This document shows, piece after piece, positions 35,711 through 44,678 of a DNA stretch of 64,000 nt; position 1 is the first letter of the stretch; the number at the start of each line of letters is the position of its first letter. Both the position numbers and the translations under genes were made by a program. Source of the DNA: Halobacillus litoralis (GTDB lineage Bacteria > Bacillota > Bacilli > Bacillales > Halobacillaceae); contig NZ_CP129016.1 in assembly GCF_020524085.2 (NCBI RefSeq), positions 3,776,001 through 3,840,000 on the forward strand, read 5' to 3'. A model generated the notes under the pieces. That model had not been told where the DNA came from, did not search any database, and was given only the letters and a program-made list of their open reading frames with translations.

Positions 35711-37290
35711 CAATCCATTTTCAGCTTCTTTAGTTGGGACAACGTTTGTTGATACTCAGACTCCAAATCGTCAACATCATCATTCGGGCCAGGCATGCTC
35801 AGTCGACTGATGAGTTCCGACAATCTTGTTTCTAATGCCATCTGGTCATAGACTTCTTTGTCTGCAACGGGTGGATTCTGTACATACTCTTCCCATTGCT
35901 TCCAAGTACCGTCAAAAGTTTTCAGTCTCGAATCTTCAATCATCCATAATTGGTCCGCTGTTCTCTCGATGAAAGTGCGATCATGAGTCACAAAGAGAAT
36001 CGTTCATGGGAAATCACAAATCAACCTTTCTAAAGCTTGAATAGCCTCGAGGTCCAGATGGTTTGTCGGTTCATCCAGCAGGAGGAAAGTCGCCCCGCTA
36101 GCTATGAGTTTCGCGAGAGACAGCTTCACACGCTCTCCTCCACTTAACTGGGCTATGGTTTTGTTCATATCATCAGCAAAGAACCGTAAGCGTGCAAGAA
36201 TGATTCGAATGGTAGTTTCGGATAGTAAACTTCCTGCACTTGCATAGTCGTACACTTTCTTCTCTAAGGGCAAATCTTCCAAAGTCTGGTGAAAGTACCC
36301 GACTTCTACTCCTGGAGAGAGCCACTCCGTTGTTCTTAAAAGGTGTTGGATAAAGGTGGATTTTCCTGTTCCGTTTCCACCGATGAAGGCTGTTTTCGCC
36401 CCATTCTTCAATGACAATTTAGGGCTGGTAAAAAGAAACTTAGATCCCGCCTGGACTTCAGTTTCTCCCACCGTCCCCAATACTTTTTTACTTGATGGGT
36501 TCAATTTACTGAACTCCATTTTCACTTGATCCCATTCCATCGGCTTTTCTGTCTTCTCAAGACGATCCAACCTGCGTTCCAAGGTCTTACCGACACGCTC
36601 TACCTTCTTTTGGTGGGCCGCCGCTTTGTTTTTTCCCAGCTGCCACTCAGAGCTCCCCATTCTTTTCGGAGGTTTTCTCATCCCCTTGGATTGGGACTGC
36701 TTCTGGCGGATTCTTTCTTCTATTCTTTTCTTTTCCTTTACATACTGTTCATGCTTTTCGTATTTCTGCTTTCGTTCAAGTTCCTTTTGTGCTTCATAAA
36801 AATCATAATCCCCGTGGTATTCTGTTATCTCACCTTGCTCAAGTTCCCAGATTTTATTGCAGCACCGATTGAGCAGCATTCGATCGTGGGAAACAAGGAT
36901 ATAGGCGCCTTTATGATGGAGAAGGTCTTCTTCTAATGATTCGATATGCTCCCAGTCCAGGTTGTTGGTTGGTTCATCAAGAAAAAGCAATGAATGGCCC
37001 TTTTCAAACACTTGCTCCAGACGCGCGAGTGTTTTTTCTCCACCACTCATCGAGGAAGTTTTCCATTCTTCTTCATTCATCTGTTTCAGCCATGCATAGG
37101 AAGTGTGCCATTCCACTTGAGGGTCTACATCGAGTTCCCCTAACAAGTACTGCAACAAGAGACTTTTTCCTTCTCCATTCCTTCCTACTAGACCAATACG
37201 GTCCCCTTCATGAATCCTCAATTCTTTTATATCCAGAATGTCCCGGCTCCCGATCTGATATTGTATATTGACTGCATGCATGTTTAACAT
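35710..37290 (-). pseudogene. ABC-F ribosomal protection protein (VmlR-like), internal TGA
   Basis: A soluble tandem-ATPase protein, about 525 residues, of the antibiotic-resistance ABC-F type, which displaces drugs from the ribosome's peptidyl-transferase region. Domain 1: GRNGEGKSL, MSGGEKTL, LLFLDEPTNNLD, VSHDR. Domain 2: GGNGTGKST, LSGGERVKL, LLLDEPTNHLD, then FVTHDR. A long charged linker lies between, with a C-terminal coiled coil. A TGA at 36004-36006 interrupts LICDFP-TILFVTHDR, where relatives have Gly (GGA). The ATG at 37290 follows GGGAGG. The leader upstream looks like an attenuator (separate entry). A genuine TGA would remove about 100 residues, including the second switch histidine. 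Confidence 0.85.
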
Positions 37291-37513
37291 AAATAAACCT
37301 CCCTGAATCGTTCCAGAGAGGTTTAAGTCCGCCATCGCTTTTGGGCACACCACAACATACGTGAAGAGTGATGTTAAAGCAATAGAATCCTTCTTTTAAA
37401 AAAGGACAGACCAATCCTGTTTCTGGAACGAGTGTTGTTTCTTATTCTCATACTCGTTTAGCAACAGAATTAGTACTTCATTGCTTTAACCGTCAGTCCC
37501 TTCTTTTTTAGTT
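37291..37513 (-). promoter_or_regulatory. Attenuator-like leader of the ABC-F gene
   Basis: The ABC-F ribosome binding site is locked in a hairpin: AAACCTCTCTG and CAGGGAGGTTT on the minus strand (37295-37324). A 10-base segment upstream, TCGTTCCAGA (37422-37431), is exactly complementary to TCTGGAACGA (37308-37317) in the hairpin's 5' side, so the two structures exclude each other. The upstream segment lies inside a 25-codon frame (37374-37451). This layout fits drug-stalled-ribosome control seen for ABC-F genes such as vmlR; the leader peptide itself has no clear ribosome binding site. Confidence 0.65.
37374..37451 (-). CDS. Possible 25-residue leader peptide
   Basis: Minus-strand frame with ATG at 37451 and TAA at 37374-37376. 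The product MRIRNNTRSRNRIGLSFF... is very basic. The Arg-Ser-Arg codons overlap the upstream arm of the alternative stem. There is no good ribosome binding site, so this is tentative. Confidence 0.35.
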   Translation of the reverse strand: MRIRNNTRSRNRIGLSFFKRRILLL

Positions 37514-37519
37514 ACGTTT

Positions 37520-37549
37520 ATTATATGATGAAGTGGCTTGGAAATACAA
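37520..37549 (-). promoter_or_regulatory. Predicted sigma-A promoter for the ABC-F leader
   Basis: Minus strand: TTGTAT at 37549-37544, an 18-nt spacer, and TATAAT at 37525-37520. It gives a leader of about 220 nt. Confidence 0.55.
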
Positions 37550-37572
37550 GACAAAAGAATGGAGGAGTTCGT

Positions 37573-38106
37573 ATGGGTAAAGTCACTTTATTCATTGCTC
37601 AAAGTGCTGATGGTTACATCGCAAGAGAAGATGGCAGCATCGACTGGCTGCGGGATGATACAGAAGAAGACTATGGATATGAAGAATTTTTCCACACAGT
37701 TGATGCCGTATTTTTGGGAAGAAAAACGTATGATCATATCTTTGAATTAGCTGAAGAGTTCCCTTACAAAATGAAAGATGTCTATGTGGTTAGTAACACG
37801 CGGGAAGGCCACGACGAATACGCAACATACCTCCAGCCTGAACAAATTCTCCCGCTTGTGAACATGCTGAAGAATGAACAGAATAAAAGCATCTGGGTCG
37901 TCGGAGGAGCAAATCTGATTCACTATTTCATATCCGCAGGCTTGATTGATGAATACCGGATTTTCATTCAACCAACATTGATCGGCAAAGGCATTCCACT
38001 TTTTCAAAAACATGACCAGGAAGAAGAATTGCAGCTTACAGAGACAAAAGCATACCAAGACGGTATGCTTGCGATTACTTATGACAGAAAGGAAGAGAGT
38101 CATTGA
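37573..38106 (+). CDS. Dihydrofolate reductase-fold (RibD C-terminal-like) protein
   Basis: A 177-residue DHFR-superfamily reductase of the YyaP/RibD-C type. The start KVTLFIAQSADGYIAREDG, then FLGRKTYDHI near residue 46, VVGGANLIHYF near 113 and IQPTLIGKGIPLF near 132 are family signatures. The substrate is unknown and a role in folate synthesis is not implied. The ATG at 37573 follows GGAGGAG. The stop overlaps the start of the methyltransferase gene, so the two form an operon. Confidence 0.88.
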   Translation: MGKVTLFIAQSADGYIAREDGSIDWLRDDTEEDYGYEEFFHTVDAVFLGRKTYDHIFELAEEFPYKMKDVYVVSNTREGHDEYATYLQPEQILPLVNMLKNEQNKSIWVVGGANLIHYFISAGLIDEYRIFIQPTLIGKGIPLFQKHDQEEELQLTETKAYQDGMLAITYDRKEESH

Positions 38107-38726
38107 TTCCGCAAGATCTAAAAAAGAACCTCTCTGAAGCGTATGACCGTCAGTCGAAACAACGGAATCAATCACCTACACAAGATTGGAAAATCGATGA
38201 GCGAATGGCTTTCTTGCAAAGATTAAGGGATGAGAAGAAACACTCGTTGCTTGAAATTGGATCCGGACCAGGAAAAGACAGTCTATTCTTTTCACGGGAA
38301 GGTCTCGACGTTTACGCAACGGATTTATCTGATGAAATGGTGGAACACTGCCGTGAAAAAGGTTTGAAAGCAGAGGTCATGAGCTTTGATGACTTACAGT
38401 TTCCGGAAGAATCTTTTGATGCTGTCTGGGCGTTGAATTGTCTGCTTCATGTACCCAAAGAGAATCTCCCTGAAGTTCTCAGAGGTATTCGGAGTGTTCT
38501 TAAAAAAGATGGACTCTTTTATTTAGGAGTTTACGGCGGGATCAGCCACGAAGGGATTTGGCAGGGAGACTTTCATGAGCCTAAACGCTTTTTCTCTTTT
38601 TATGAAGACAATATTCTTCAATCTCTTCTGAGCACTGAATTCAAGCTTGAAGCGTTTCACAAAATCCCATTGGATGAAGTTGAAAATGGCCCCACTCATT
38701 TTCAGGGAGTCGTTCTAAGAAAGTGA
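38103..38726 (+). CDS. Class I SAM-dependent methyltransferase
   Basis: A 207-residue methyltransferase. Motif I LLEIGSGPGKDSLF is near residue 50, the acidic residue follows in VYATDLSDEM, and FDAVWALNCLLHVPKENL is motif IV. The start is TTG at 38103, overlapping the TGA of the reductase gene, so it is translationally coupled. The acceptor is unknown. Confidence 0.85.
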   Translation: MIPQDLKKNLSEAYDRQSKQRNQSPTQDWKIDERMAFLQRLRDEKKHSLLEIGSGPGKDSLFFSREGLDVYATDLSDEMVEHCREKGLKAEVMSFDDLQFPEESFDAVWALNCLLHVPKENLPEVLRGIRSVLKKDGLFYLGVYGGISHEGIWQGDFHEPKRFFSFYEDNILQSLLSTEFKLEAFHKIPLDEVENGPTHFQGVVLRK

Positions 38727-38741
38727 ATGGAGAGTTACGAT

Positions 38742-38921
38742 TCACTCGCCTCCCCCATCTCCACCTCCATCTGAATGATCGAACTGATGAAATCCAGGCT
38801 GCCACGTCGCGTCATCTTTTTTAGAGGAAAGAGTTCGACTACTCGTGGACTGGCCTAAAAACCTGAAGATAAGAGCTAAAAAAACAACAACAAGGATAAT
38901 CCCGATAATGGTTGAGAACAT
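38742..38921 (-). CDS. Small membrane protein with Gly-rich tail (59 aa)
   Basis: An N-terminal hydrophobic segment (FSTIIGIILVVVFLALIFRF, residues 2-21) suggests one transmembrane helix, followed by a polar part and an acidic Gly tail DGGGDGGGE. The ATG at 38921 sits behind AAAGGAGGAGTTTT, an excellent site, so translation is likely. The function is unknown. It is transcribed opposite to its neighbours. Confidence 0.72.
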   Translation of the reverse strand: MFSTIIGIILVVVFLALIFRFLGQSTSSRTLSSKKDDATWQPGFHQFDHSDGGGDGGGE

Positions 38922-39052
38922 AAAACTCCTCCTTTCTTATACATACGATCCGCTTTCAGGAGTATTTTCAAAATATTCTTATTGTGGATGGACGCAGACC
39001 ATACTTTTTGGTATAGTTGTGTAATTTATTAATGAACGAAGGAGGAAAATCC

Positions 39053-40030
39053 ATGATTCCTGAGAAATTGAAAAAAGGAGATGAAATTCGAGTAATCTCC
39101 CCCGCCAAAAGTTTATCCATTGTAGCACCTGAACAGCAGGATCTTGCCGTTGAGCGATTGAATCAGGCGGGTTTCAAGGTAACCTTTAGTACATATGCAG
39201 CAGAAAGCAGCCGTTTCATCTCCAATCCTGTCGATCACAGAGTTGCCGATATTCACGAAGCTTTTTCTAATCCGAATGTCAAAGCTATTTTAACTACTCT
39301 CGGTGGATATGACAGCAACCAATTGTTGAGCCATCTGGATTTTGAACTCATCCAAAAGAATCCAAAAATTTTCTGTGGCTATTCTGATATTACGGCTCTG
39401 TCTAACACGATATATCAAAAAACAGGACTGGTCACATACAGTGGTCCTCACTTCTCCACTTTTGGCATGGAAAAAGGTATCCACTATACGTTCGATCATT
39501 TTATGAAAGTATTCACTAAAACAGAACAGCTACACATACCCCCAGCGCTTGATTGGAGTGACGATCGCTGGTACTTGGATCAACACGAACGACAATTTCA
39601 CACCAACCCTGGCTATGAAGTGCTTCATGAAGGAGTAGCTGAAGGAACCTCCTTAGGTGGGAATCTTTGTACATTGAACTTGTTACAGGGGACGCCATTT
39701 ATGCCTTCACTCGAAGGTACAATCTTGTTCCTTGAAGATGACCTGTTATCAGACCCCGCCACCTTCGACCGTGATTTACAATCTTTGATCCATCAACCTG
39801 ACTTCGATGGTGTACGGGGAATCATATTCGGCCGCTTCCAAAAAGAATCAAACATGGATGATGAAACGCTTGTTCAGATCCTCAACTCTAAGAAAGAGCT
39901 CGATCAAATACCAGTCATCTATAATGCCAGCTTCGGACATACGACCCCGATTTTCACTTTCCCTATCGGAGGCCGGGTAAGAGTAGAAGCTCACAACCAA
40001 TTTCCAAGAATTGAACTGCTGGAATATTAA
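39053..40030 (+). CDS. LD-carboxypeptidase family protein (S66, MccF-like)
   Basis: A 325-residue serine peptidase of family S66, which includes LdcA (peptidoglycan recycling) and MccF (microcin immunity). The nucleophile segment is CGYSDITALSN near residue 110; the second lobe has FLEDDLLSDPATFDRDLQ (Glu) and the His segment NASFGHTTPIFTFPIGG near 297. The length and the C-terminal lobe fit the MccF-like branch. The ATG at 39053 follows AAGGAGGAAAATCC. Which substrate is cut cannot be told. Confidence 0.88.
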   Translation: MIPEKLKKGDEIRVISPAKSLSIVAPEQQDLAVERLNQAGFKVTFSTYAAESSRFISNPVDHRVADIHEAFSNPNVKAILTTLGGYDSNQLLSHLDFELIQKNPKIFCGYSDITALSNTIYQKTGLVTYSGPHFSTFGMEKGIHYTFDHFMKVFTKTEQLHIPPALDWSDDRWYLDQHERQFHTNPGYEVLHEGVAEGTSLGGNLCTLNLLQGTPFMPSLEGTILFLEDDLLSDPATFDRDLQSLIHQPDFDGVRGIIFGRFQKESNMDDETLVQILNSKKELDQIPVIYNASFGHTTPIFTFPIGGRVRVEAHNQFPRIELLEY

Positions 40031-40059
40031 AAGGAGCCCGGTTTAACACTGGGCTCCTT
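40029..40059. terminator. Bidirectional terminator
   Basis: AAGGAGCCC / GGGCTCCTT stem with an 11-nt loop between converging genes. Confidence 0.78.
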
Positions 40060-40062
40060 CAC

Positions 40063-40821
40063 TCATTTACCTATTAAATCATACAGCTTATACACCTGAC
40101 CATTTTCGATTTTATCCGGTTCTTCTAAAAGGTTCATCAATACATTGGCCACTTCATCAGGAGAGCGTAATTCCCCTTCTTCTTTCAATTTGCGGAACTT
40201 CTCCACATCAGCAAAAGCATCCTCTGAAGAGGAACGAATTTCGCCTTGCATGTCTGTATCGATAACACCTGGACTATAGGCAAGTATGCTGTGACCCCTC
40301 CCTTGCTGCTCAAGGGCCAGAGTTTGTGTAAAACGATTGATGGCTGCTTTGGAGCTGCTGTATGTACTCCAGCCATGGATCGTCTTCTCTGCTGCACCAG
40401 AAGTAATATTTATGATCCCAAGAGAGATGTCTCTTTCATTCGCTTCCTTAACGAATCGGTTCACGGTAAGCATGGGCGCAGTTACATTGACTTGCATGTG
40501 TTTTTGCACAGCATCTGCTTCCAATTGACCTACTGTATCAATAGGTTCGATGACCCCGGCATTATTGACAAGATAAACATAATGCGTGTCTTTGTGGAAA
40601 ACATATTCGACCATTTGATTAAGCCCTCGATTTAAATCGTCTATGTCACTCAAGTCACAGCTGACATGATGAAAATCCACCCCTTTTTCATCTGCCAAGT
40701 CCTTCAATTCTTCATTACCTGAGCGGGAAACAGCCACCACATTCACACTCTTTAAAATGAACTGACGTGCAATCGCTTCTCCTAAGCCACGAGAAGCCCC
40801 TGTTACAACGGCGTACTGCAT
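40063..40821 (-). CDS. Short-chain dehydrogenase, YueD-type benzil reductase-like
   Basis: A 252-residue SDR. The NADP-binding loop VTGASRGLGEAIA is at residues 6-18, NNAGVIEP near 87, and the catalytic Ser, Tyr and Lys in NITSGAAEK and WSTYSSSKAAINRF near residues 145-165. The overall pattern resembles B. subtilis YueD, an (S)-benzil reductase. The ATG at 40821 is chosen with AAAGGATGAT ahead; longer starts have no site. It diverges from the YczE-like gene. Confidence 0.85.
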   Translation of the reverse strand: MQYAVVTGASRGLGEAIARQFILKSVNVVAVSRSGNEELKDLADEKGVDFHHVSCDLSDIDDLNRGLNQMVEYVFHKDTHYVYLVNNAGVIEPIDTVGQLEADAVQKHMQVNVTAPMLTVNRFVKEANERDISLGIINITSGAAEKTIHGWSTYSSSKAAINRFTQTLALEQQGRGHSILAYSPGVIDTDMQGEIRSSSEDAFADVEKFRKLKEEGELRSPDEVANVLMNLLEEPDKIENGQVYKLYDLIGK

Positions 40822-40960
40822 ATGTATCATCCTTTCTTCCAGTCTCTTTCTTGCTTTCCCTTCTAAACAATCGGCAAACGCTCCGTTCAGAAACTTTACA
40901 TCACAGAATCCAAACGATATGATAAACGGAGCACAAGTGGACACATAAAGGAGTCTACCT

Positions 40961-41596
40961 ATGAAGTATTTGTTTCTGTTTATCATCTATGTTGCAGGAC
41001 TTGTCGTTTCAAGTCTTGGCCTTGCGCTGATCATAAAATCCGGTTTAGGAGTCGGTCCGGGAGACAGCATTGCTGTCGGCCTCTCCATGCATTTTCCTGT
41101 CACTGTCGGAAGCGTCATGATTGTCGCTTTTGTCATCCTATTACTTGTCAATGCAAAGTTGGAGCATAAGCGACCCAAATTCGAATCATTAATCCCAATT
41201 ATCATCCGCGGAAGAACATTAGATATCTTCCTATACGGAATGCTTGAGAATATGGAGTATGAAGCATGGTGGGCTCAATGGGGCATTTTTTCACTCGGTC
41301 TCTTAGCCACGGCTGTGGGAATCTCTGTTTATTTACGAACTCCATTCCCACGTATCCCTTTAGATCACTTCATGATGATTATGAATGAAAAAACCAACCA
41401 GTCAAAAAGTACGGTGCGCATTTTCTCCGAGTCCGGAATGGCTCTCATTGGTTTTTTGCTCGGAGCCCCGGTCGGTTTTGGGACATTGATTGTCGCCTTG
41501 CTATTAGGGCCCCTCATTCAATGGTCGTTCCAATGGGCGAGGCCGATTGCTGCTCTGTGGACAGAACCGAAGAAAAAAATGCCTCAAAAAGCGTGA
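40961..41596 (+). CDS. YczE/YitT-like integral membrane protein
   Basis: A 211-residue protein with five hydrophobic segments. Typical of YczE are the LALIIKSGLGVGPGDSIAVG segment near residue 20 and PRIPLDHFMMIM near 130. B. subtilis YczE is needed for bacillomycin/surfactin-type product synthesis in some strains, but the molecular role is unclear. The ATG follows AAAGGAGTCTACCT. It shares a divergent promoter region with the SDR gene. Confidence 0.8.
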   Translation: MKYLFLFIIYVAGLVVSSLGLALIIKSGLGVGPGDSIAVGLSMHFPVTVGSVMIVAFVILLLVNAKLEHKRPKFESLIPIIIRGRTLDIFLYGMLENMEYEAWWAQWGIFSLGLLATAVGISVYLRTPFPRIPLDHFMMIMNEKTNQSKSTVRIFSESGMALIGFLLGAPVGFGTLIVALLLGPLIQWSFQWARPIAALWTEPKKKMPQKA

Positions 41597-41615
41597 TGCT
41601 GTCATCACGCTTTTC
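41586..41615. terminator. Bidirectional terminator
   Basis: AAAAGCGTGATG / CATCACGCTTTT stem between converging genes. Confidence 0.88.
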
Positions 41616-41616
41616 T

Positions 41617-42054
41617 TCATTCTTCAAAGGAGAGCTTCGTCACGCCTGTCTCTTCAAGTTTTAGACCGATTTCTTCCTCAATAGCTAACCGCTTTTCCAT
41701 TTGTTCTTCTGTCAACTTCCCGTCCATCGGGCCGTAGATTTCCGTCATTTCTTTTTCGGCGAGTTTCTCGACCAGCTTATCCCAGAAGCTAAACTCATCA
41801 TATTCTTCCACGTGCGTATCTAATAGTTTTGATTCATAATCCACATCAAGGTCATGAACACCGATTTGTTCCTGATAAGAAACCTTATCCTCAAGATCCG
41901 CTTCTTTATATTTTGACAACACAAGTTCTCTTACATCTTCGAACTGTTCATCCAGCTCCAATTTCGTCGAATTGACCATCCATGTTCCTAAGAACACCAT
42001 TTCAACAAGAATTTCATATTGTTCTTTTGTCATTTCAAGTTTTACATTACCCAT
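41617..42054 (-). CDS. Conserved hypothetical acidic protein
   Basis: A 145-residue, strongly acidic cytosolic protein. Helical segments YEILVEMVFLGTWMVNSTK and YDEFSFWDKLVEKLAEKEMT are separated by a DVDYESKLLDT linker; it ends KLEETGVTKLSFEE. I cannot name the family. The ATG at 42054 follows GAAAGGAGCGG, which rules out the longer start. It is monocistronic by position. Confidence 0.7.
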   Translation of the reverse strand: MGNVKLEMTKEQYEILVEMVFLGTWMVNSTKLELDEQFEDVRELVLSKYKEADLEDKVSYQEQIGVHDLDVDYESKLLDTHVEEYDEFSFWDKLVEKLAEKEMTEIYGPMDGKLTEEQMEKRLAIEEEIGLKLEETGVTKLSFEE

Positions 42055-42238
42055 AAAAGACCGCTCCTTTCCTCTTTTCCTTAGCATTATAGCATATCCC
42101 CAGTCCTCCATTTATTATGCCGCTTGCTCTCTTTTCGTGTGACTTACCCTCGTGATGTCCCTTACCGTGACGTACCAGGTACCGAATGAGGTTTACGGGT
42201 GCCAGTTATGATTCTCATCCCTTCACATATAAAATAAT

Positions 42239-42272
42239 AAAAAGCCCGGCAGCCGTAAGGCTGTCGGGCTTT
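42239..42272 (-). terminator. Terminator of the D-amino acid transaminase gene
   Basis: AAAGCCCGACAGCC / GGCTGCCGGGCTTT hairpin with T-run on the minus strand. Confidence 0.85.
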
Positions 42273-42275
42273 CTA

Positions 42276-43166
42276 CTATTCAGCTGCCGTCTGGCTTGTA
42301 AAGATAGAATCTTCCTGAGTTATATGAGCATCTGCCTCATAACACTTTTGCAGCTTACGTGTTACAGAGCCAGGTTGACCATCTCCGATGGTTTGCCCGT
42401 CAACTTTCAGTATCGGCATGATTTCTGAGGTACTGCTGGACAAAAACAGTTCATCCGCATAAGCAAGGTCTTCTAGTTGGAAGGCTTCTTCAATAAATTC
42501 AATATTTTCTCTCTTACAGAAAGCCTCCACCCTCATTCTTACACAGCCATGCAGAATGTTCTTCTTTGCAGGGTGGGTGTACACTTTCCCCTGACGGACA
42601 AAATAAACGTTGGAAGAGCTGCACTCTGTCACTTCTCCATTTTTGTGGAGGATCGCCTCATAACACCCTTGTTCTTTTGCTGTCTGTTTAGCTAAGACAT
42701 TCGGGAGCAAATTTAAACTCTTAATATAACACCAGTCCCAGCGAACATCTTCCTGAGTAATGGTACTGACGCCATCACGTAAGAATGAATCCGGACGAGG
42801 AAGATCTTTCACATAGGCATATAAGTTGGCTTGTGTTTGATCAGGAAAGGCGTGATCCCTCGGTGCAGAGCCTCTGGTGATTTGCATGTACACTTTAGCA
42901 TCTCCATCGATTCCATTTTTCTTAAGCAGTTCATCCAGCCGTTCGTACATGTCTTCCTTTTTATAAGGGACATCGATTTTAACAGCTGCCGCTGAACGGT
43001 ACAGCCGATCGATGTGTTCATCGATTAAGTAATAATTTCCGTTATACACACGGATGACTTCATAAATCCCGTCACCGAACTGAAGTCCCCGTTCCTCAAA
43101 CGGGTACTTCAATGTATCCTGTTTTACAAAATCATCTTCTGTCAAAATGTGGTCATAAATCGTCAT
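42276..43166 (-). CDS. dat: D-amino acid aminotransferase
   Basis: A 296-residue PLP class IV transaminase that makes D-Glu from D-Ala (or the reverse) for peptidoglycan or the gamma-polyglutamate pool. RGLQFGDGIYEVIRVYNG near residue 26 is the N-terminal motif; the PLP lysine lies in DWCYIKSLNLLPNVLAK near 147; ECSSSNVYFV and SSTSEIMPIL contact the cofactor. The C-terminal tail is about ten residues longer than usual. B. subtilis YheM is the homologue. The ATG at 43166 sits seven bases behind GGAGG. Confidence 0.93.
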   Translation of the reverse strand: MTIYDHILTEDDFVKQDTLKYPFEERGLQFGDGIYEVIRVYNGNYYLIDEHIDRLYRSAAAVKIDVPYKKEDMYERLDELLKKNGIDGDAKVYMQITRGSAPRDHAFPDQTQANLYAYVKDLPRPDSFLRDGVSTITQEDVRWDWCYIKSLNLLPNVLAKQTAKEQGCYEAILHKNGEVTECSSSNVYFVRQGKVYTHPAKKNILHGCVRMRVEAFCKRENIEFIEEAFQLEDLAYADELFLSSSTSEIMPILKVDGQTIGDGQPGSVTRKLQKCYEADAHITQEDSIFTSQTAAE

Positions 43167-43271
43167 CATTTTGCCTCCTCAAGTCATCTCTAGGTTTAAC
43201 GAATAGTTTATCAGAAAAAAGGCCTAGGATGGACCCTCAGTTGAAAAACTTTTTAAATGGTACCGTTCGAC

Positions 43272-44012
43272 CTATTCCATTGTTTGAAGCTTGGATGGTC
43301 GATGTGAAATGAGAGTACCCTCATCTATCCCCGTACAAACTCTCTTTATCAGCCCTGGATGATCAAAATTGAAAATGTGTACAGGGAGCTTAAAGTCTCG
43401 TGCAAGAATGAGAGCGGACTGATCCATGATTTGGATGTTATGAAGAAGTATATCATCATAATTTAAACTTCCGTACATTTTCGCTCCTTTATGTTTTACA
43501 GGGTCCGACGTGTAGACACCGTCCACGCCTTGCTTCGCAACAAGAATGGCATCACAATCCAATTCAATCGCCCTTTGTACCGCAGGATAATCGGTCGTCA
43601 CAAATGGCTGACCGTTTCCTCCCGCCAAAATGAGGACCCTTCCTTTATCCAGGTGATGTAAACCCTTCAAACGAATATACGTCTCTGCTACACTTGCCAC
43701 AGGAATGGAAGTCATGACCCGTACTTCTTTCTTTGATTTTTTCTTCAACACACCTCTTAACATCAGACTGTTAATAATCGTGCCGATTGTCCCTATATTA
43801 TCGGCCTCGACCCGCTCAATTCCCCAGTCTTCAGCGGTTCTGCCTCTGAAGATATTACCTCCTCCGACGACGACCGCAACCTCCAATCCACTTTCTAGAA
43901 GCGAGAGAATTTCGTTTGCGATATGTTCCAGTCGTTGATTGTCAAAGCTGTCCTTGCTGTCCCCTTTCAAGGCACCCCCACTAATTTTAAGTAAGACACG
44001 AGAATATCTCAT
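43272..44012 (-). CDS. UMP kinase-like paralogue
   Basis: A 246-residue amino-acid-kinase-fold protein that resembles PyrH, which phosphorylates UMP with ATP. Visible are RVLLKISGGALKGD, VAVVVGGGNIFRG, ADNIGTIGTIINSL, GGNGQPFVTTDYPAVQR and VAKQGVDGVYTSDP, the last two matching the UMP and ATP sites. It is unusual: it stands alone next to dat instead of in the rpsB-tsf-pyrH-frr cluster, and several PyrH core residues differ. It may be a second UMP kinase or a specialised relative. The ATG at 44012 follows AAGGGGAC. Confidence 0.8.
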   Translation of the reverse strand: MRYSRVLLKISGGALKGDSKDSFDNQRLEHIANEILSLLESGLEVAVVVGGGNIFRGRTAEDWGIERVEADNIGTIGTIINSLMLRGVLKKKSKKEVRVMTSIPVASVAETYIRLKGLHHLDKGRVLILAGGNGQPFVTTDYPAVQRAIELDCDAILVAKQGVDGVYTSDPVKHKGAKMYGSLNYDDILLHNIQIMDQSALILARDFKLPVHIFNFDHPGLIKRVCTGIDEGTLISHRPSKLQTME

Positions 44013-44048
44013 TATGAGTCCCCTTTTCTTCAACCATTGTTTATTAGA

Positions 44049-44079
44049 AAAAAAGAGCCTAGACCTGTGTCTAAGCTCA
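44049..44079 (-). terminator. Terminator of the 44142-44678 gene
   Basis: GAGCTTAGAC / GTCTAGGCTC stem with loop ACAG and seven T on the minus strand. It separates that gene from the UMP kinase-like gene. Confidence 0.82.
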
Positions 44080-44141
44080 ATACAATACGAATCTTACCTC
44101 TGACGCTCTTCTATACTACCTTATGCTTTTGAAAGCTTTAT

Positions 44142-44678
44142 TCATTCCACTTCCACCGTGGTTTCCAACCAGGGATGCTCGTAGGGGACGCCTCCCTTGC
44201 CATCATCCATCATAGGATAAAAAGCTAAATCAAGCTTATCCAGTTCCTTGTCATATCGGAAGTCATCAAATTGAATATACCGGAACGTCGTAAACGTCCC
44301 TTCCGTTGTACCAATGGTGGATCCATTATACGTTGTTCCATTGGAATCTACAGCCTTCACTAAGAATTCAATATGACCTTTGTCTCTCAACCAATCTTCT
44401 TCATTATTTTTCATCAGAGCATTTCTATCTCCATACCACATGCCAAGATATAGTCCCTTCGCATCGTTACGACTGTATAATTTCGTTAGATGAACCTTTG
44501 TCTCTCCGATTTCATGAGTAGAAACCGTGATCGGTTCAGGGTGTTGCGTCGGCTCACTTACCATTGGATATACCTGATGATTTTTTAGTGCATTGACTTC
44601 CTTGTTATCCATATAGAAAAGTACAGCGGCAATCAATACGGCCATCAAGCTGAATGCAGCCACGCGGACCTTTTTCAT
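44142..44678 (-). CDS. Membrane-anchored extracytoplasmic protein of unknown family
   Basis: A 178-residue protein. An N-terminal hydrophobic helix (VAAFSLMAVLIAAVLFYM, residues 6-23) acts as a signal anchor; the rest is polar and probably outside, with tyrosine- and aspartate-rich stretches such as LYLGMWYGDRNALMKNNEED and FDDFRYDKELDKLDLAFYP. Short beta-type segments suggest a beta-sandwich. The ATG at 44678 follows AGAGG with eight bases' spacing. The family was not recognised. Confidence 0.65.
   Translation of the reverse strand: MKKVRVAAFSLMAVLIAAVLFYMDNKEVNALKNHQVYPMVSEPTQHPEPITVSTHEIGETKVHLTKLYSRNDAKGLYLGMWYGDRNALMKNNEEDWLRDKGHIEFLVKAVDSNGTTYNGSTIGTTEGTFTTFRYIQFDDFRYDKELDKLDLAFYPMMDDGKGGVPYEHPWLETTVEVE

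Noticed and set aside
36004..36006. Selenocysteine or recoded TGA in the ABC-F gene
   Set aside because: Relatives have Gly here, no selenocysteine structure is visible, and the same lesion type appears in other genes (yhgE TGA, TetR TAA), which points to mutation or error.
42140..42200. GTGACTTACC, GTGACGTACC and related direct repeats upstream of the D-amino acid transaminase terminator
   Set aside because: Only short, imperfect repeats; not enough to define an element, though they may be a decayed scattered palindrome.
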